Notes: generated by a model from the letters alone, not told the origin. A stretch of DNA of 64,000 nucleotides from Sthenelais limicola (GCA_942159475.1 OW804095.1:59424773-59488772), one strand, 5' to 3'. Shown: positions 49,181 through 60,474, counted from the stretch's first letter. A program made the numbers and translations.

Positions 49181-52100
49181 GTTTTCCTGCAGATATTAAA
49201 AAAATGTCATATAAAGGTTGGTTGAATAGGCCTAATCATCTTTTTCGGTCAAGTATCCCTCAATATATATATATGTAATAGTCAACCCCAGGTATACCAT
49301 GCATATGCCTAGACGTTCTCTTCTCAATCCTTTAATTATGACAAAGGTTGTTTAGGCGAATATACATATTCATACAATAGAAGAACTACTCTAGATTTAA
49401 AAGAAACCAGAAAAAAATTCCTATCGACTGCCATTTTCTGTTTATCAATGAAAGAGTAAAGAGACATATCCTATAGTGAACTTTTCTGCATACCATGCAT
49501 ATGCATCTTACATATCCATATCTCAGCAAGTTACCATATTTAACTATGAACATTTATTCACAAGTTGGGCGCTTATTCAAGGTTATAAACAAGATAGCTC
49601 CCGTTTATGTTGTCAAAACACATTTAAAATAATTAAGATTGTTAGAAACATGCCATGCGTATGCCTATACCATATAAAGGAGAAATAAGAAATATCAGAC
49701 AAATGTACATCATATTCTAATCAAATGTAACTATAAATGCTATGGCATCCTAGCCACTTTAAGTGATGACAGAAGTTATGACAGTCAGACCTTACGTAAG
49801 TGGTCTATTTTTCTATTTAATCTCACCCAGATATAAGTTTAATATTCTATAGTGCTACCAATGATAATCCTAGATTATCTGAGTAGGCAAAGAATAATAA
49901 TGATAACGAATAATAGGGCCTAACAATCTCAATTGCTGAGGTGTAATGATATAGTATAGGGGTAGAATTGACAATTATAGGCTATGTTGATAAGGCCAAC
50001 TATCACTGATTATATAATAATGCAATATAAAACAATAAATCACCAATGAATATTCAATACCCAAGTATCTAATGCACTTGTCAATTGCAACCCCCACTCT
50101 GCCCTGCCCCCCGCCACACCACCCCTGAGGATGTGGGGGAATGTCCTTGGCCTTTGGGAAATTGTATGAAATCCCCGACCCCCAGGGCAATAAATTCTTG
50201 TAAATGCCCGACCCCCCTGGGGCACATTTTTCGGTGGACATAAACTATTATTGCAAAAATATAAGGGCCATTCTCAGAAGTCTTGCAAATGGTGTTTTTG
50301 GTCGAAATATATTTTTTAATTTTCATTAATCAGATGAATGAATTCTAAACATTCAAAACATCTGTCACAGAATATAAATGCTAATATCATATTATATATA
50401 ACATTATATATAACTCAACTACACAATTTAGGAAGGGAATACTTATTTGTCATTGATATGGAGAGGTTAATCACGACTTAACATATACTTAAAATACAAT
50501 GATTGCCACAAGGAAACACCCTCATTTCGAATCCATAGTTATTATTTAAATCAATTTAATCAAATATATGTTTATCTGGGACAATGATGCATATATATGT
50601 TTATCATATAATGAAAAAGAAATCAAGATTAGAGTAGACTGATTTACTAAAATTAGCAAAAATTAGAATAAATCACATGGCATATGCACGGTATACTGAC
50701 AATGGGCTTCATTTGGCCCATCTCCTATAGCTCAGTAAATACCCAGAGATAACCTTATCAATTTATGCACAAAAACCCCTCAAAACTTCTAGTTTCCTGA
50801 TGTAACAATTGTTTCTGATTCAGATCTATTTGAAAAATAACTTGATGTTTAATTTCTAGCCAATGTTCATGAATGTCTGCACAAGTCAAAATCGATCCCC
50901 ATGTGCAGATCTCTCATCATTGAACATTGTCTATTTCGTATATTCTCATCAATCCAAAAAGTCATCATTAATCAAACATCTATTAGAAATCTTAAATTAG
51001 GTATCCATAGAAAAACCCCATTGAAGACCCATTGAAGACTAAAAATTATCTTAAATATGGATATTGTATACTGAATGTTTCATTATAAAAAAAATAGACA
51101 TATTAAATCTGCATTCACAGCTTTTATTATATCATTTATCAGTTTATACAAGAATCTGAAGTCAAATAAGCCAAGAGAAGGCACTCACTGAACTAGGATA
51201 TAACATTATCCCAGTTGTACTCAATGACTGGAGGTTGGTTCTAGGAAATGGTAGGAACTGCAGACAAGTTTTAGCCCCTTCACTCTACATAGACTTGCCC
51301 AAGGTCCTGATCTTAGTTGTGCAGATTAATCATATATATGACCGATTTTCATGAAAATTGGTAGGTAGCTTGAAAACTGTTTGAAGATACATAAAAAATA
51401 GAATAGAAAAATAGAATGATATATATTGCTATTCTTTTCTGAACATAGTACAGCATTTTCCCTATGTTGTGGCACAAATATTCAGTCAAAATTATCATAA
51501 ACTCCTGCATTTCTTAAGATCACATTTTCATGTTTTTTACACTTCACCAAACAAATTGTTTTTCCAGTTATTTTTCATCTGGATTATAAAGTTTGAAATG
51601 ACATGAGTTAATTATTATAAGGCGAATATTAGTTGATAATTTGAAATATGCTCAATCTGATTTCTTATAACCAGTTTTTAGACACTGATAATGGTATTAA
51701 TTATTTCAACCTTTTTTTGTTCTCAAAATTAAAAACATTCCATTGTGAGAAATTCGAGAAATAAAACTATTGGAGAAAAGAAATGATAACTTAATTACTA
51801 TCAAAGAGCAAGTGATTTAATTTTATGTATATTGTAGATATTATAACCTTAACTACCTATAACCTTAATAAAGCAAGGTAACCTGGATGTACCTAGTAAA
51901 GATAATTTATATTTGTAGTTTCATGTAGTTTAGTTTCTTGTTCTCTCATTTTGTTGACAAAGCTTGCTTGAAGCATAAAGGGTATCTTAAGTTTAACAGT
52001 TACTTTCCATTGATCGGAATGTAAATAGTTAAGTTTCCATAATGAACTGAGCCAACAGGCTCCTAAAACGAATAATCTTTGAGACATGTGCCAAGTCTAC

Positions 52101-52390
52101 ACTCCTTCTAACACTTCCACCCACACCACTACCTGTGGTCCATGACCATATCCTGTAGGACCCTCCCCTGCCTCCACTCCACAAGTGGTCATGGCAGGGG
52201 CTGGTCTACTCTTTAGTTGCTACTGACTCCCAGATATTTACATATTATCCCAGCCAGAGGCATCTTCTCTGTCCCAGCATGGTAAGTATTTATAAGTATT
52301 ACTTTGATTTTAATTGCTTTCAAATTATATGAAGTTTATGAATTCATTTAAAGTACTTACTTATATAATGTAATATATTGTAAATTAATA
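49181..52390. other. AT-rich interior of the 7.1-kb element
   Basis: Contains only short frames. The word CCATGCATATG recurs near 49299 and 49493, again as CCATGCGTATG near 49652, and once more beyond the right array near 55548. A C-rich block at 50091-50225 stands out. No transposase-like sequence was recognised. Confidence 0.45.
50091..50225 (-). repeat. C-rich block with repeated GCCCGACCCCC words
   Basis: Plus-strand C runs such as CCCTGCCCCCCGCC, CCCCGACCCCCAGGG and GCCCGACCCCCCTGGGG. The last two form a roughly 40-base repeat with an AATAAATTCTTGTAAAT link. Minus-strand frames translate to Gly/Pro-rich peptides in more than one frame, which argues for a repeat rather than a gene. Confidence 0.5.
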
Positions 52391-54590
52391 CTGTCTCTCT
52401 CTTTCTCTCCCTTCCTCTCCCTCTTTCTCTTTCCCTCTTTCCTTTCTTTTCCCTTCTCTCTCACTTTCACACTCTCTCTTTCTCTCTCTTCTCTCTCACT
52501 CTCTCTTCTCTTCACTACACCTCTCTCTCCTCTCTTTCAGCTTCCTCTATCTCTCTTTCCCTCCCTCTCACTTTCATAGTCTCTCCTCTCTCTCCCTTCG
52601 TCCCTCCTCTCTCTCTCTCTTCTCTCTCCTTGCTCTCTCTATCTCTCTTTCTCTCCCTTCTTCCCCTCTCTCCTTCTTTGTTCTCTCTGTCTCTTCTCTC
52701 CTTCTTTCATTCTCTCCCCTCTCTCTCTCCCTTTCTCTCTCCTCCTCTCTTTTCCCTTCTCTCTCACTTACACACACTCTCTCTCTCTATTCTCTCTCTC
52801 TATTCACTCTCTCTCCTCTTCATGATCATCTCTCTCTCCTCTCTTTCACCTTCCTCTTTCTCTATTCCCCTCCCTCTCACTTTCATCTCTCCTCTCTGTC
52901 TCTCTCTCTCTTTATCCCTCCTCTCTCTCTCTTTATCCCTTCTCTCTCTCTCTCTCTTTTCTCCTTCTTTCATTCTCTCATCTCCCTCCTTCGCTCTCCT
53001 TCTCTGTCTATCTCTCTTTCTCTCCCCTCTCTCTGTCTCCTGCCTCCCCTCTCTCTTTCTCTATCTCTCTCTTTCACTCTCTCCCTGTCTCCTTCCTCTT
53101 CCCCTCTCTCTCACTTTCGTACTCTCTTTCTTTCTGTCTCTTCTCTGTTCTCTCTGTCTCTTCTCTCACTCTTTCATTCTTTCCCCTCTCTCTCTGTCTC
53201 CTTACTCCCTCCCTCCCCTCTCTCTTTCTCTCTCTGTGCCTCTTTCTCAATATCACACACACTCTATCTCCCTCCTTTCTAAATGTCTCCCCTCTCACTC
53301 TCTTTCTCCCTCCCTCTTTCTCTCCTCTACTGAGAGGGCAGCTTTAGGACAAGGGGGATTAAATGTTTTAAAAGAATTGGCTCAAGGTGTGAACCAAGCT
53401 GACATACATGCCAAGTTAGTACACCTGTTGTCACTGATTGACCTGGTATACACCAGGATGTGGTCTTAGTGGTCTTATAATGGGTGGGAAGAGGAACCTC
53501 AGGAAGTGATTCACCATACTGCAGACAAGCTCCCTCTGCTGTCTTCATGCCTCTCTCTCCCATTTTCTCTTCCCTCAATTCCCTCCCTGTTTGGCTCTCT
53601 TCTCCTCTCTCCCCTCTTCTTTGCCTCTCCCCTCCCTTTCTTTTTCCTCCTCCCTCTCCCTCCCCTCTCCCCCTGTCTGCCTCTCTCTCCTTCCTCCCCT
53701 CTCCTCCCCTCATTCTGTGCTCCTGCCCCTCTCCCCCTGTCTCCCTCCCTCTCTCTCAGTTTCCCACCTTCCCTCAGTTTCCCCTCCCCATTGTCCCTCC
53801 CCCTGTCTGCCTCTCACTCCCAACTTCACCTTTCCCCTCTCCTTCCCCAGTCTGCTACTCTGCTACCCTCTTTCCCTCACTCTGTGCCTCTCTGCCCCTC
53901 TATCTCCTTTCCCTATGTCTCCCTCCCTCTTTCTTTGTTTCCCTTGCCCTCTCTTTTTCTCCCTCTCTCCCTCCCCTCTCTTCCTCTACTGTATCCCCCT
54001 CTCTCTGTTTCCTGCCCTCCCCCTCTGCTCAGCCCCCCTCTCTCCTCCCTTCCCATTTCCTCCCCTCTTTCTGTGGCTCTCCATCCCCCTCTTTCTATTT
54101 CCTGCCCTCTATGTCTGCCTCTCTCTCCCAAGCTCTCTCTTCGTCTCTCTCTTCCTCCCCTTCCCTCTCCCCCTGTCTGCCTCTCTCCTTCCCTCTTCCC
54201 TTCTCACTGTGTCTCTCTGCCCTTCTCCTTTCCTCTCTATCTCCCTCTCTCTCTCTGTGATTCCTCAATCCTCACAGTCTCTTTCCTCCACTCTCTTCAT
54301 GCTTCTTTCTCCCCTCTCTCAAATACACACATTATATCTTTCTCACTTCCCTCCCTCTAACTTGACCCTCTTACTATCATTCTCTCCCCCAGCTTTCTGT
54401 CTCCATTTTACTCCCTCCCATTCTTTCCTTCTGTTGTTTATTTCTTTCTACCCGTCCTCTTTCTCTTGCCCTCTCTCTTATTTCTACCCTCTGTCTGCCT
54501 CTCTCCTCCCATCTTTTCACCTCTCTGTGCCTGTCTGCCCCTGTCTCTCCTCCCCTCAGTCTCTCCCTCTTTTCCCCTTCCTCGTTGGAT
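52391..54590 (+). repeat. 2.2-kb polypyrimidine (CT-rich) tract
   Basis: Almost only C and T on the plus strand, built from CTCTCTCT, CCCTCTTT and TCTCCC words. It is broken by a mixed-sequence island at about 53332-53540. The long Ser/Leu/Pro-rich plus frames and Arg/Glu-rich minus frames here are products of the composition. From about 54598 to 54683 the strand bias flips to purine-rich (GAGAGACAGG words), so the tract's end could fold back on itself. Confidence 0.9.
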
Positions 54591-54597
54591 AGACATG

Positions 54598-54683
54598 TGG
54601 GAGAAGGGAGAGACAGGGGAGTAAAGTGAGAGACAGGCAGGGAGAGAGACAGACATGTGAGAGACAGGCAGTGAGAGAGACTT
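54598..54683 (+). repeat. Purine-rich (GAGAGACAGG)n segment
   Basis: Repeated GAGAGACAGGCAG-type words on the plus strand, complementary in type to the CT tract just upstream. Confidence 0.8.
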
Positions 54684-54839
54684 TAATACTGATTTTAATA
54701 CATGTATATAATCTTTTATATTATATAGGTGGTGTATGATCGTTCAACAAGAAGGATCCTGTTGCTTAATTCAAGGCAGCCATATGGAAAACAAAAGCTT
54801 TGAGGAGGCAAATAACATCCCATGAAATGGAATATATAT

Positions 54840-55495
54840 TGGAAAAGAATTGATGAAAAATGATGTTTACCCAACATTAATAAAACGTTTATATGCCCCT
54901 TGCTTTAACGTTAATTTATGGTCTAAAGTAAAAATGAGAAATAATCAATTTGATGTAGATGCAATGTTTATTCAACAAAGAAAATAACGTTCTGAAATAA
55001 AGACTATTTAATATTATTTTAACGCTTATACCAAACATTATTTTAATAGATTCTGAACGTTTTTATAACGTTATTTTGAGGTAAATTTGTAAACTGGGAA
55101 ACGTTTATTCAATGGTTTTCTTAACGTGGGTTTTACATCAATTTCAAAATCTAAATTATAATGGTAAAAACGTTTTGATAACGTTGTCTTGAGTCCATGC
55201 CATTTAACATCAAAATAACCATCAATCTGAATGTTATTTTGATGGAGTCCAAACGTTGATTTGATGAAGAATCAACATCAATCTTTATGTTATCTTAGCG
55301 TGGGTTTCACATCAGTTTTAAAATATTAGATTACAAACGTTGAAATAACCTTGTTTTAACATCTTAAAAAACGTTAAGAAAAACGTTAGTAAAACGTTGT
55401 ATTGAGTCCACGCCATTTCACGTCAAAAAAACCATCAAAACAAATGTTATTTTGATTAATTCCAAACGTTGATTTGATGAAGAATTCACGTCATT
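54840..55495 (+). repeat. Right subterminal array, units of about 175-215 bp
   Basis: AACGTTG-T-TTGAGTCCA-GCC recurs at about 55181 and 55394 (213 bases). CCAAACGTTGATTTGATGAA appears twice, and the TTA(A/G)CGTGGGTTT word near 55121 and 55295. The last unit runs into the terminal TTGTTACCTGGG. Confidence 0.8.
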
Positions 55496-55507
55496 TTGTT
55501 ACCTGGG

Positions 55508-57365
55508 AGAACGTTTAAATTGTCAGAACAGATATCGTCAGAATTCACCATGCATATGTTGCTATCTCGTTTGTGGTATAATATTGCCAGGGGTGTGAGA
55601 TAATCAATCATGTTCGGCTTACACGACCCTCACCTCCTATACCTCTAGGCTTGTTTTTTGATTTGCGGTTTAGTAGCCAGGAAAGCAGGATTGCAGTGGG
55701 GAATCACAAATAATCTTAGAAATCCCAGATTATTCTGGATACAATAAACAAGGAGGTTGCTTCACTATGACTGTACTGCTGGTGCGAAAGGTGGAAACGC
55801 AGTGAGAACATGAAAGGGGACGGAAAATGTGCGCAGAAAAGAGACAAAGGTAAAGTAGAGACGTTCATGTACGGGCAGCAGAGATAGAGAAAAAGAGGGT
55901 GTCAGGCTAGGTTCAAGGTCAAACCCTCTGCAGGGGTTATTCTATGTTTTGTTATCGATTTTAGGCGATCCAGCCTTTTATTCATATATAATAATAACCG
56001 CGGTTAATGTACCGCTTAGTCGTCCATTCATATAGCTTCAAAGTAGCCCCCAAATTCCATATTTTTCGACATTGATATGATCTGAATTTTCTGTTGAAAA
56101 AAAGGTTTGTCAGTGCTTCCAATAGCACGTTCAACTCAGCTTAGTATTATAATATAATACTAATATAATGCTAGCAGTTATGAATGTCTCCAATACACCA
56201 GTCTAACCCTGTTTCAGCAAGCGAATGAATGCATTTGGTCTTGCAGATCTGCTAAGCGACTTCTATTCAGCACCAATCTGCAGGAGCGGGGCAGTATAAT
56301 TATGATATTATAACCAATTACGTGACACATACAAAACATGTGTATTAATTTAAGTGTTTTCTCCAGGCGAAAGCTATCACAGAAAATCCAATTGGGAATT
56401 TTAGTTCGCCGGATTAATTTCCTCCTGCGACTCTGACGGCGATATATGGGGACACGTATGTACATATATATGAGACGTGAAACGGCAACGTTAAAGGGTA
56501 GGTGCGGCGAGCTCAATACAAGCTAGGAGCCCTTTTCCAGAGAAAATGTCATGGATGCGTTTTTACTGCCTTGCCCGATGTATCTTTTATTCAAGAGTTC
56601 CCTTTTAGACACATCGACATACAAAACGAACCCTTCTGTGTTCTTAATGTTTTTATTGCTCGATTCTTCCCGATTCTTCATCTGCCATGCAGTTGCTTCT
56701 GTAAGTGGTAATTCCTTGCTATTCCTCAACTCGCGTCCCTTTACTGATTGATTCGCCGACTTTTACCTTTTTAGGAGCTCAGGTTTCACCCATTCTCTAC
56801 CACAATAACTGTCCTGTAAAGCCTTGTCTTTAAATCACTTCTGATGTTACTCCTGGGACTTGTATAACTCCGAGGGGACTCTATAGCATTACCGGTGGGT
56901 ATCGTACAACACCATCTTTTTACCTGTTCATCGGCGTCCATTTATTCTGCCACATATTTGATTAAGGAGGATAAGGGGATGGAACCTGATATTTGCGTTG
57001 TTGTATTGACTGGATTTATTGGGGATTTATTGGACTAACTAGACTAAATGTTTTATTTAAAGTAATGTACCGTATTTATTCTTTCTTCAGACGGTGATAA
57101 AAACTAAAATGGGTCGATCTCAGTTAAGTCTTGCATTTGGCGTCTCCATGCTTCTTTTCCCTCCTAACTTCTTACAGTTCATTCGTATCCTTTGTCTGAC
57201 TTGATAGATGTACTCTACAGATTGTTAAGCCTTATTTTCATCTGGGGTTTCTATGGTACTCTAGGTAATCTTCCTGTCTAAACATGCCATTATGGCATTA
57301 TATGTTTTGGAAGCCAGGTAAATCATCTAAAACTACAAAATATTTGATATGTCCCCTCTGTTCAT
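55508..57365. other. Spacer, no gene recognised
   Basis: AT-rich, with short frames only. No repeats or domains were recognised. Confidence 0.4.
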
Positions 57366-57672
57366 GTCCAATTACGTCACAGTAAGTTTAATGTGAAAAA
57401 TGACAATTAAATGTGTATTAAACATATCATATTAACCATATTTATGTCTGAATATACATCTGATATATATATATATTAGTTGAGATGAGACAAATTATTA
57501 GTATCGCTTGTGTATTTTTCCATTAATTTGCATTTAACTCCTTCAAAAATGAACCGATTATTTAAGCATGTCCCGTTACATCACAGCCATTATCGTTAAA
57601 CTAACAAATAATGAAACAATTATTTATACAGGTCTCTGTCCCGTTACGTCACAGTGTCCCGTTACCTCATAG
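57366..57672 (+). promoter_or_regulatory. Four short CRE/ATF-like repeats upstream of the DIRS-like gag
   Basis: GTCCCGTTACRTCACAG-type words lie at 57366-57383 (GTCCAATTACGTCACAGT), 57570-57586, 57638-57654 and 57656-57672. Two keep TTACGTCA, the complement of TGACGTAA, a known CREB/ATF-type core. A TATATAA sits at 57742-57748, about 135 bases before the gag ATG. The arrangement looks like an element promoter, but that role is inferred from position and known motifs. Confidence 0.45.
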
Positions 57673-57881
57673 TGTATGTCACTTTATTGAAACACTATGG
57701 CATCATAAGTGACTATCAGTCCCTATAGTACAGGTTTCTCGTATATAATTATATGGGTCTATAACTGGACCGGAAGGAATTCCCCACGTGACACCTACCA
57801 AGCTTGGTCACGGGACTCTACGCTGCCGCCACTTTGAATTCCCCGCTCGTCATGCTAAGTCGACAGGGAAAATTTTGCTAA

Positions 57882-58886
57882 ATGCCTCCTCGAGGCAGAT
57901 GTTCAAAGTGCCACTATATTCACGCACCCCCATTCGGATCTAGGTGCAAAGATCTTGTTGTTAAAGGGCAAGGACCTGCTGCCGGTAGTAGCAAGAAATC
58001 TGGTACGAAAAAGGACAAGAAATTGAAACGTTCCTTACCTGTGGTGTGTTTCAAGATACCTGTGGTGTGTTTCAAAATGGCGCTTGGTGGTTATACGGAC
58101 AGAGCCGACCCGGCATACCTGGAATTCTTGGAAGATCAGTTCAAGAAGGCTGGGGATACTTCCAAGCCTGAGAGCGCCTCCGGCTCTAAAACTGACGCCA
58201 TTGATATTATCCTTGCCAGGCTAGGTCGTATTGAGAGGGCGAGGGGTGCCTTCGGTATGCCTAGCACTTCCCCTCCCGAAGGTCCCATGACGAAATTGGT
58301 AGACAGCATAGATCAGCTCTCGTTAAATGTGAATGACGGGATTCCCGCAAAAAAAGGTTTGGAGTTTCGTCCAGAATTTTATGTCCAGTCTAAAGCCTAT
58401 CAACTTACAATGAAACAGGTTGATCACACCAAGCTGACGTCCACTGAGCTTATGTATGGTATGCTCGGTGTATTTGAGCATGTATTGTAGTCCGGTGGAG
58501 ATAGTATGGGTTACCTCCGTCACATGCAGTATGTAGGGAGACACGCCATCGAACCCGGTAGCTTCTCTGTTCTTGGCTGTATTCTTTACGACCATCATGT
58601 CACCGATCAATTCTTGGCAGGCACAGCTAAATATGGTAATCCTGATTTGTTTGCTGCCGGGATATATCTCATTGGTCAGTATTCACAGAAGAAAACCGAT
58701 GACAGAGCTAACCAAAACAACGCCAGTTCTTCTAATCCAACATGGCGACCTAGCGGCCGGAAGCAAGCCAAGGCTTTCGGCAAAGTCCGGGAAGACTCGG
58801 CTTTTGGTCCAATGCCCGATGATTGGGAGCAAGACATCTGCTACAATTATAACTCTAAAGGATGTCTGCTCGGTAAAATGTGCTAA
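57882..58886 (+). pseudogene. DIRS-like Gag protein, interrupted by an in-frame TAG
   Basis: Starts MPPRGRCSKC. An N-terminal finger uses C7, C10, H14 and C22. A Lys-rich patch and a duplicated VVCFK segment follow, then an acidic/helical region. The frame meets TAG at 58488-58490 after 202 residues but continues in the same frame with sensible sequence (from SGGD to LLGKMC) until TAA at 58884. The last part begins a CCCH finger (CYNYNSKGC...). Its remaining residues, KLHICGLCRYRH and the final Cys, lie one base shifted from 58882 on. So it has one nonsense change and one frameshift. Such fingers are known from Gag proteins of DIRS-type elements in invertebrates. Confidence 0.75.
58038..58079 (+). 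repeat. In-frame 21-bp tandem duplication in Gag
   Basis: CCTGTGGTGTGTTTCAA occurs at 58038 and 58059, each followed by GATA or AATG. It gives the repeated peptide PVVCFKI / PVVCFKM and keeps the frame. Confidence 0.9.
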
Positions 58887-58974
58887 GCTTCACATTTGTG
58901 GTTTGTGTAGATATCGCCATCCAATGTCCTCATGCCGTTTCAGAGATCGTAAGGAGGATAAAACTTCTTCATGA
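58882..58974 (+). pseudogene. Frameshifted end of the DIRS-like Gag: CCCH and CCHC fingers
   Basis: Reading frame from 58882 gives AKLHICGLCRYRHPMSSCRF, followed by a basic tail and a TGA at 58972-58974. Together with CYNYNSKGCLLGKMC just upstream it makes a CCCH finger plus a C-x2-C-x3-H-x4-C knuckle. A missing base or two near 58882 accounts for the shift. Confidence 0.7.
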
Positions 58975-59141
58975 AGTCTCGCCGGCTATGTTGTCGGACT
59001 TTGCATGATGAAGTTCGGCCTGTTTCGTCTACTACAACCTTTGATCACACTTCATTGTTGTTTGATTATGCTTCTGGTGAGCCTTACATTGATTATATTC
59101 CTACCCCCTGGCCTGGGATCGTTTGACAACCAGATTATTCA

Positions 59142-59905
59142 ATGTTTTCCTTCTACCGCTCACCCACTTTGCCCTGTGTCTACGGTATATGCAATGGATT
59201 TGACATTGTGGACCCTGATGTGTCTTTTCCAGGTTACCACGAAGATAATTACAAGTCTGTGCTAGTGGACCCGGCATACACCTTTATTGATCGGCTCATT
59301 CATGATGAGCTAGCTGAGGACAAGTTCTCCCCTACAGCCTTTCCTCCATTTTGTGTACACTCTCTGGGTGCGATCCCTAAAAAGGATGGGTCGTTCAGAC
59401 CCATTACTGACTGTAGGCAACCGCTCGGAAAGTCGATTAATAATTATATGAATGTCACCGCCCAGCCTTTTAATTTTAATTCCTTGGACTCTGCTTGTGA
59501 TATGATCTCCCAAGGCGACTACATGGCATCAGTTGACCTCAAGGCAGCTTACCGGTCCGTGTGCATTAGTCAACCGCACTGGAAGTTCCAAGGAATCAAG
59601 TGGAGAGATACTTACTACAACGATACTCGTCTATGCTTCGGCCTGAAGTGTGCCCCGTTTGTCTTTAGTGCCTTGAGTGATTTTGTGGTTAAATCCATGA
59701 ACAGACGTGGGTTCTTCAGGATTATAAACTACCTCGACGACTTCTTGGTAGTAGGTTCCTCTTTCAAAGACTGTCAACTCATCCAAATGGAGCTCATCTC
59801 ATTGTTGGGCGATTTGGGCTTTTTGGTAAGCTGGAAGAAATGTACATCTCCATCTACAGCCACTACCTTTCTCGGCATCAAAATTAATTCCAGCACTCTA
59901 CTTAG
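59142..59905 (+). pseudogene. DIRS-like reverse transcriptase domain, 3'-truncated
   Basis: Motifs in order: GAIPKKDGSFRPITDCRQPL, YMASVDLKAAYRSVCI (motif A with its Asp), RLCFGLKCAPFVFSALSD (motif B) and INYLDDFLVVG (motif C, YLDD at 59730-59741), then SWKKC...TFLGIKI (motif E). These match reverse transcriptases of DIRS/PAT-type elements more than Gypsy or LINE ones. All visible catalytic Asp residues are kept. The homologous sequence stops at about 59905. The start codon at 59142 is only the first ATG of an open stretch; the true Pol start is not known. Confidence 0.8.
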
Positions 59906-60474
59906 TAGCCTATGGGTGCATTGCACTGTATATACGATTGTGTGGGTAAATCACTCTTAGAGGCCACGCAACTCCCTCTTATCGTAACTTGCATTGCACT
60001 ATGTACCATTATTTTCTGAGAGAATTAGTCTATTAGTCTGAGAGAACTCTGAGAGACCTCTTACCTTGCTCAAATGCATGGGTTTCAATGCAACAACCCT
60101 TGTATCATAAAGCACTCTTAGTTGTAACTTTAATACTGTGTCACAAGGCCTATAACACACAACCTTATTGTGTATAGTGCAATACACCCTATGTGTATAA
60201 TAAGGGCTGTGTAGGTCACGTGTATACTGAAGTACTGGTCCACAGTCAGTAGACTGAGACCGCAACTCACCAAAATAACTCAGTTTGGCCCACTAATATA
60301 GTTCTTAGAATACAGCTTACACTGCTAAGTCAGGCCCATCATCCAGCAAACTCCCCCGTTCTTTGAATACCAAACTGCTAAGTTGGACCCCTCATCAGGT
60401 GGAACTCTCTTTCATCGACCGTTTCGACGCATACCACTACCGTCTCCGGGGGCGCCCCGACTGAGGTGATCAGA
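59906..60474 (-). mobile_element. 3' untranslated region of a minus-strand LINE
   Basis: Lies between the end of the minus-strand LINE protein remnant and the broken DIRS reverse transcriptase. The abrupt junction at 59905 suggests the LINE inserted into the DIRS copy and its 3' end is here. No poly(A) or microsatellite tail is obvious at the junction. The word TGCATTGCACT occurs twice near the boundary, at about 59917 and 59990. Confidence 0.45.

Larger units (their letters stand above)
48402..55507. mobile_element. Candidate 7.1-kb inverted-repeat element with AACGTT-rich ends
   Basis: The left end reads CCCAGGTAACAAGTAACGTT. The right end read on the minus strand starts CCCAGGTAACAAAATGACGT. 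Twelve terminal bases are identical and others match beyond them. Inside both ends are long stretches full of AACGTT/AACGTC words arranged as tandem repeats, which do not occur elsewhere in the window. The bases just outside are AG on both sides, too short to prove a target duplication. No transposase, recombinase or reverse transcriptase frame was seen in the 7 kb, so it would be non-autonomous. Alternatively, two separate short elements of one family could flank unrelated DNA. Confidence 0.55.
57366..59905 (+). mobile_element. Truncated, decayed DIRS-like retroelement
   Basis: The 5' leader with short repeats is followed by a zinc-finger Gag in two broken pieces and a reverse transcriptase domain with YLDD. 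The reverse transcriptase ends abruptly after SSTLLSSL at about 59905, where sequence belonging to a minus-strand LINE 3' region begins. RNase H and the tyrosine recombinase that define DIRS elements are absent, so the class rests on the Gag finger pattern and reverse transcriptase motifs. Inverted or split direct repeats of DIRS type were not located. Confidence 0.7.

Noticed and set aside
48650..49190. Regularly spaced repeats resembling a CRISPR array
   Set aside because: The 131-bp units are homologous along their whole length with no unique spacers, and the host is an animal.
52630..54592. Long open frames (up to 333 codons) rich in Ser, Leu and Pro
   Set aside because: They exist in several overlapping frames and both strands because the polypyrimidine tract lacks stop codons. 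There are no domains.
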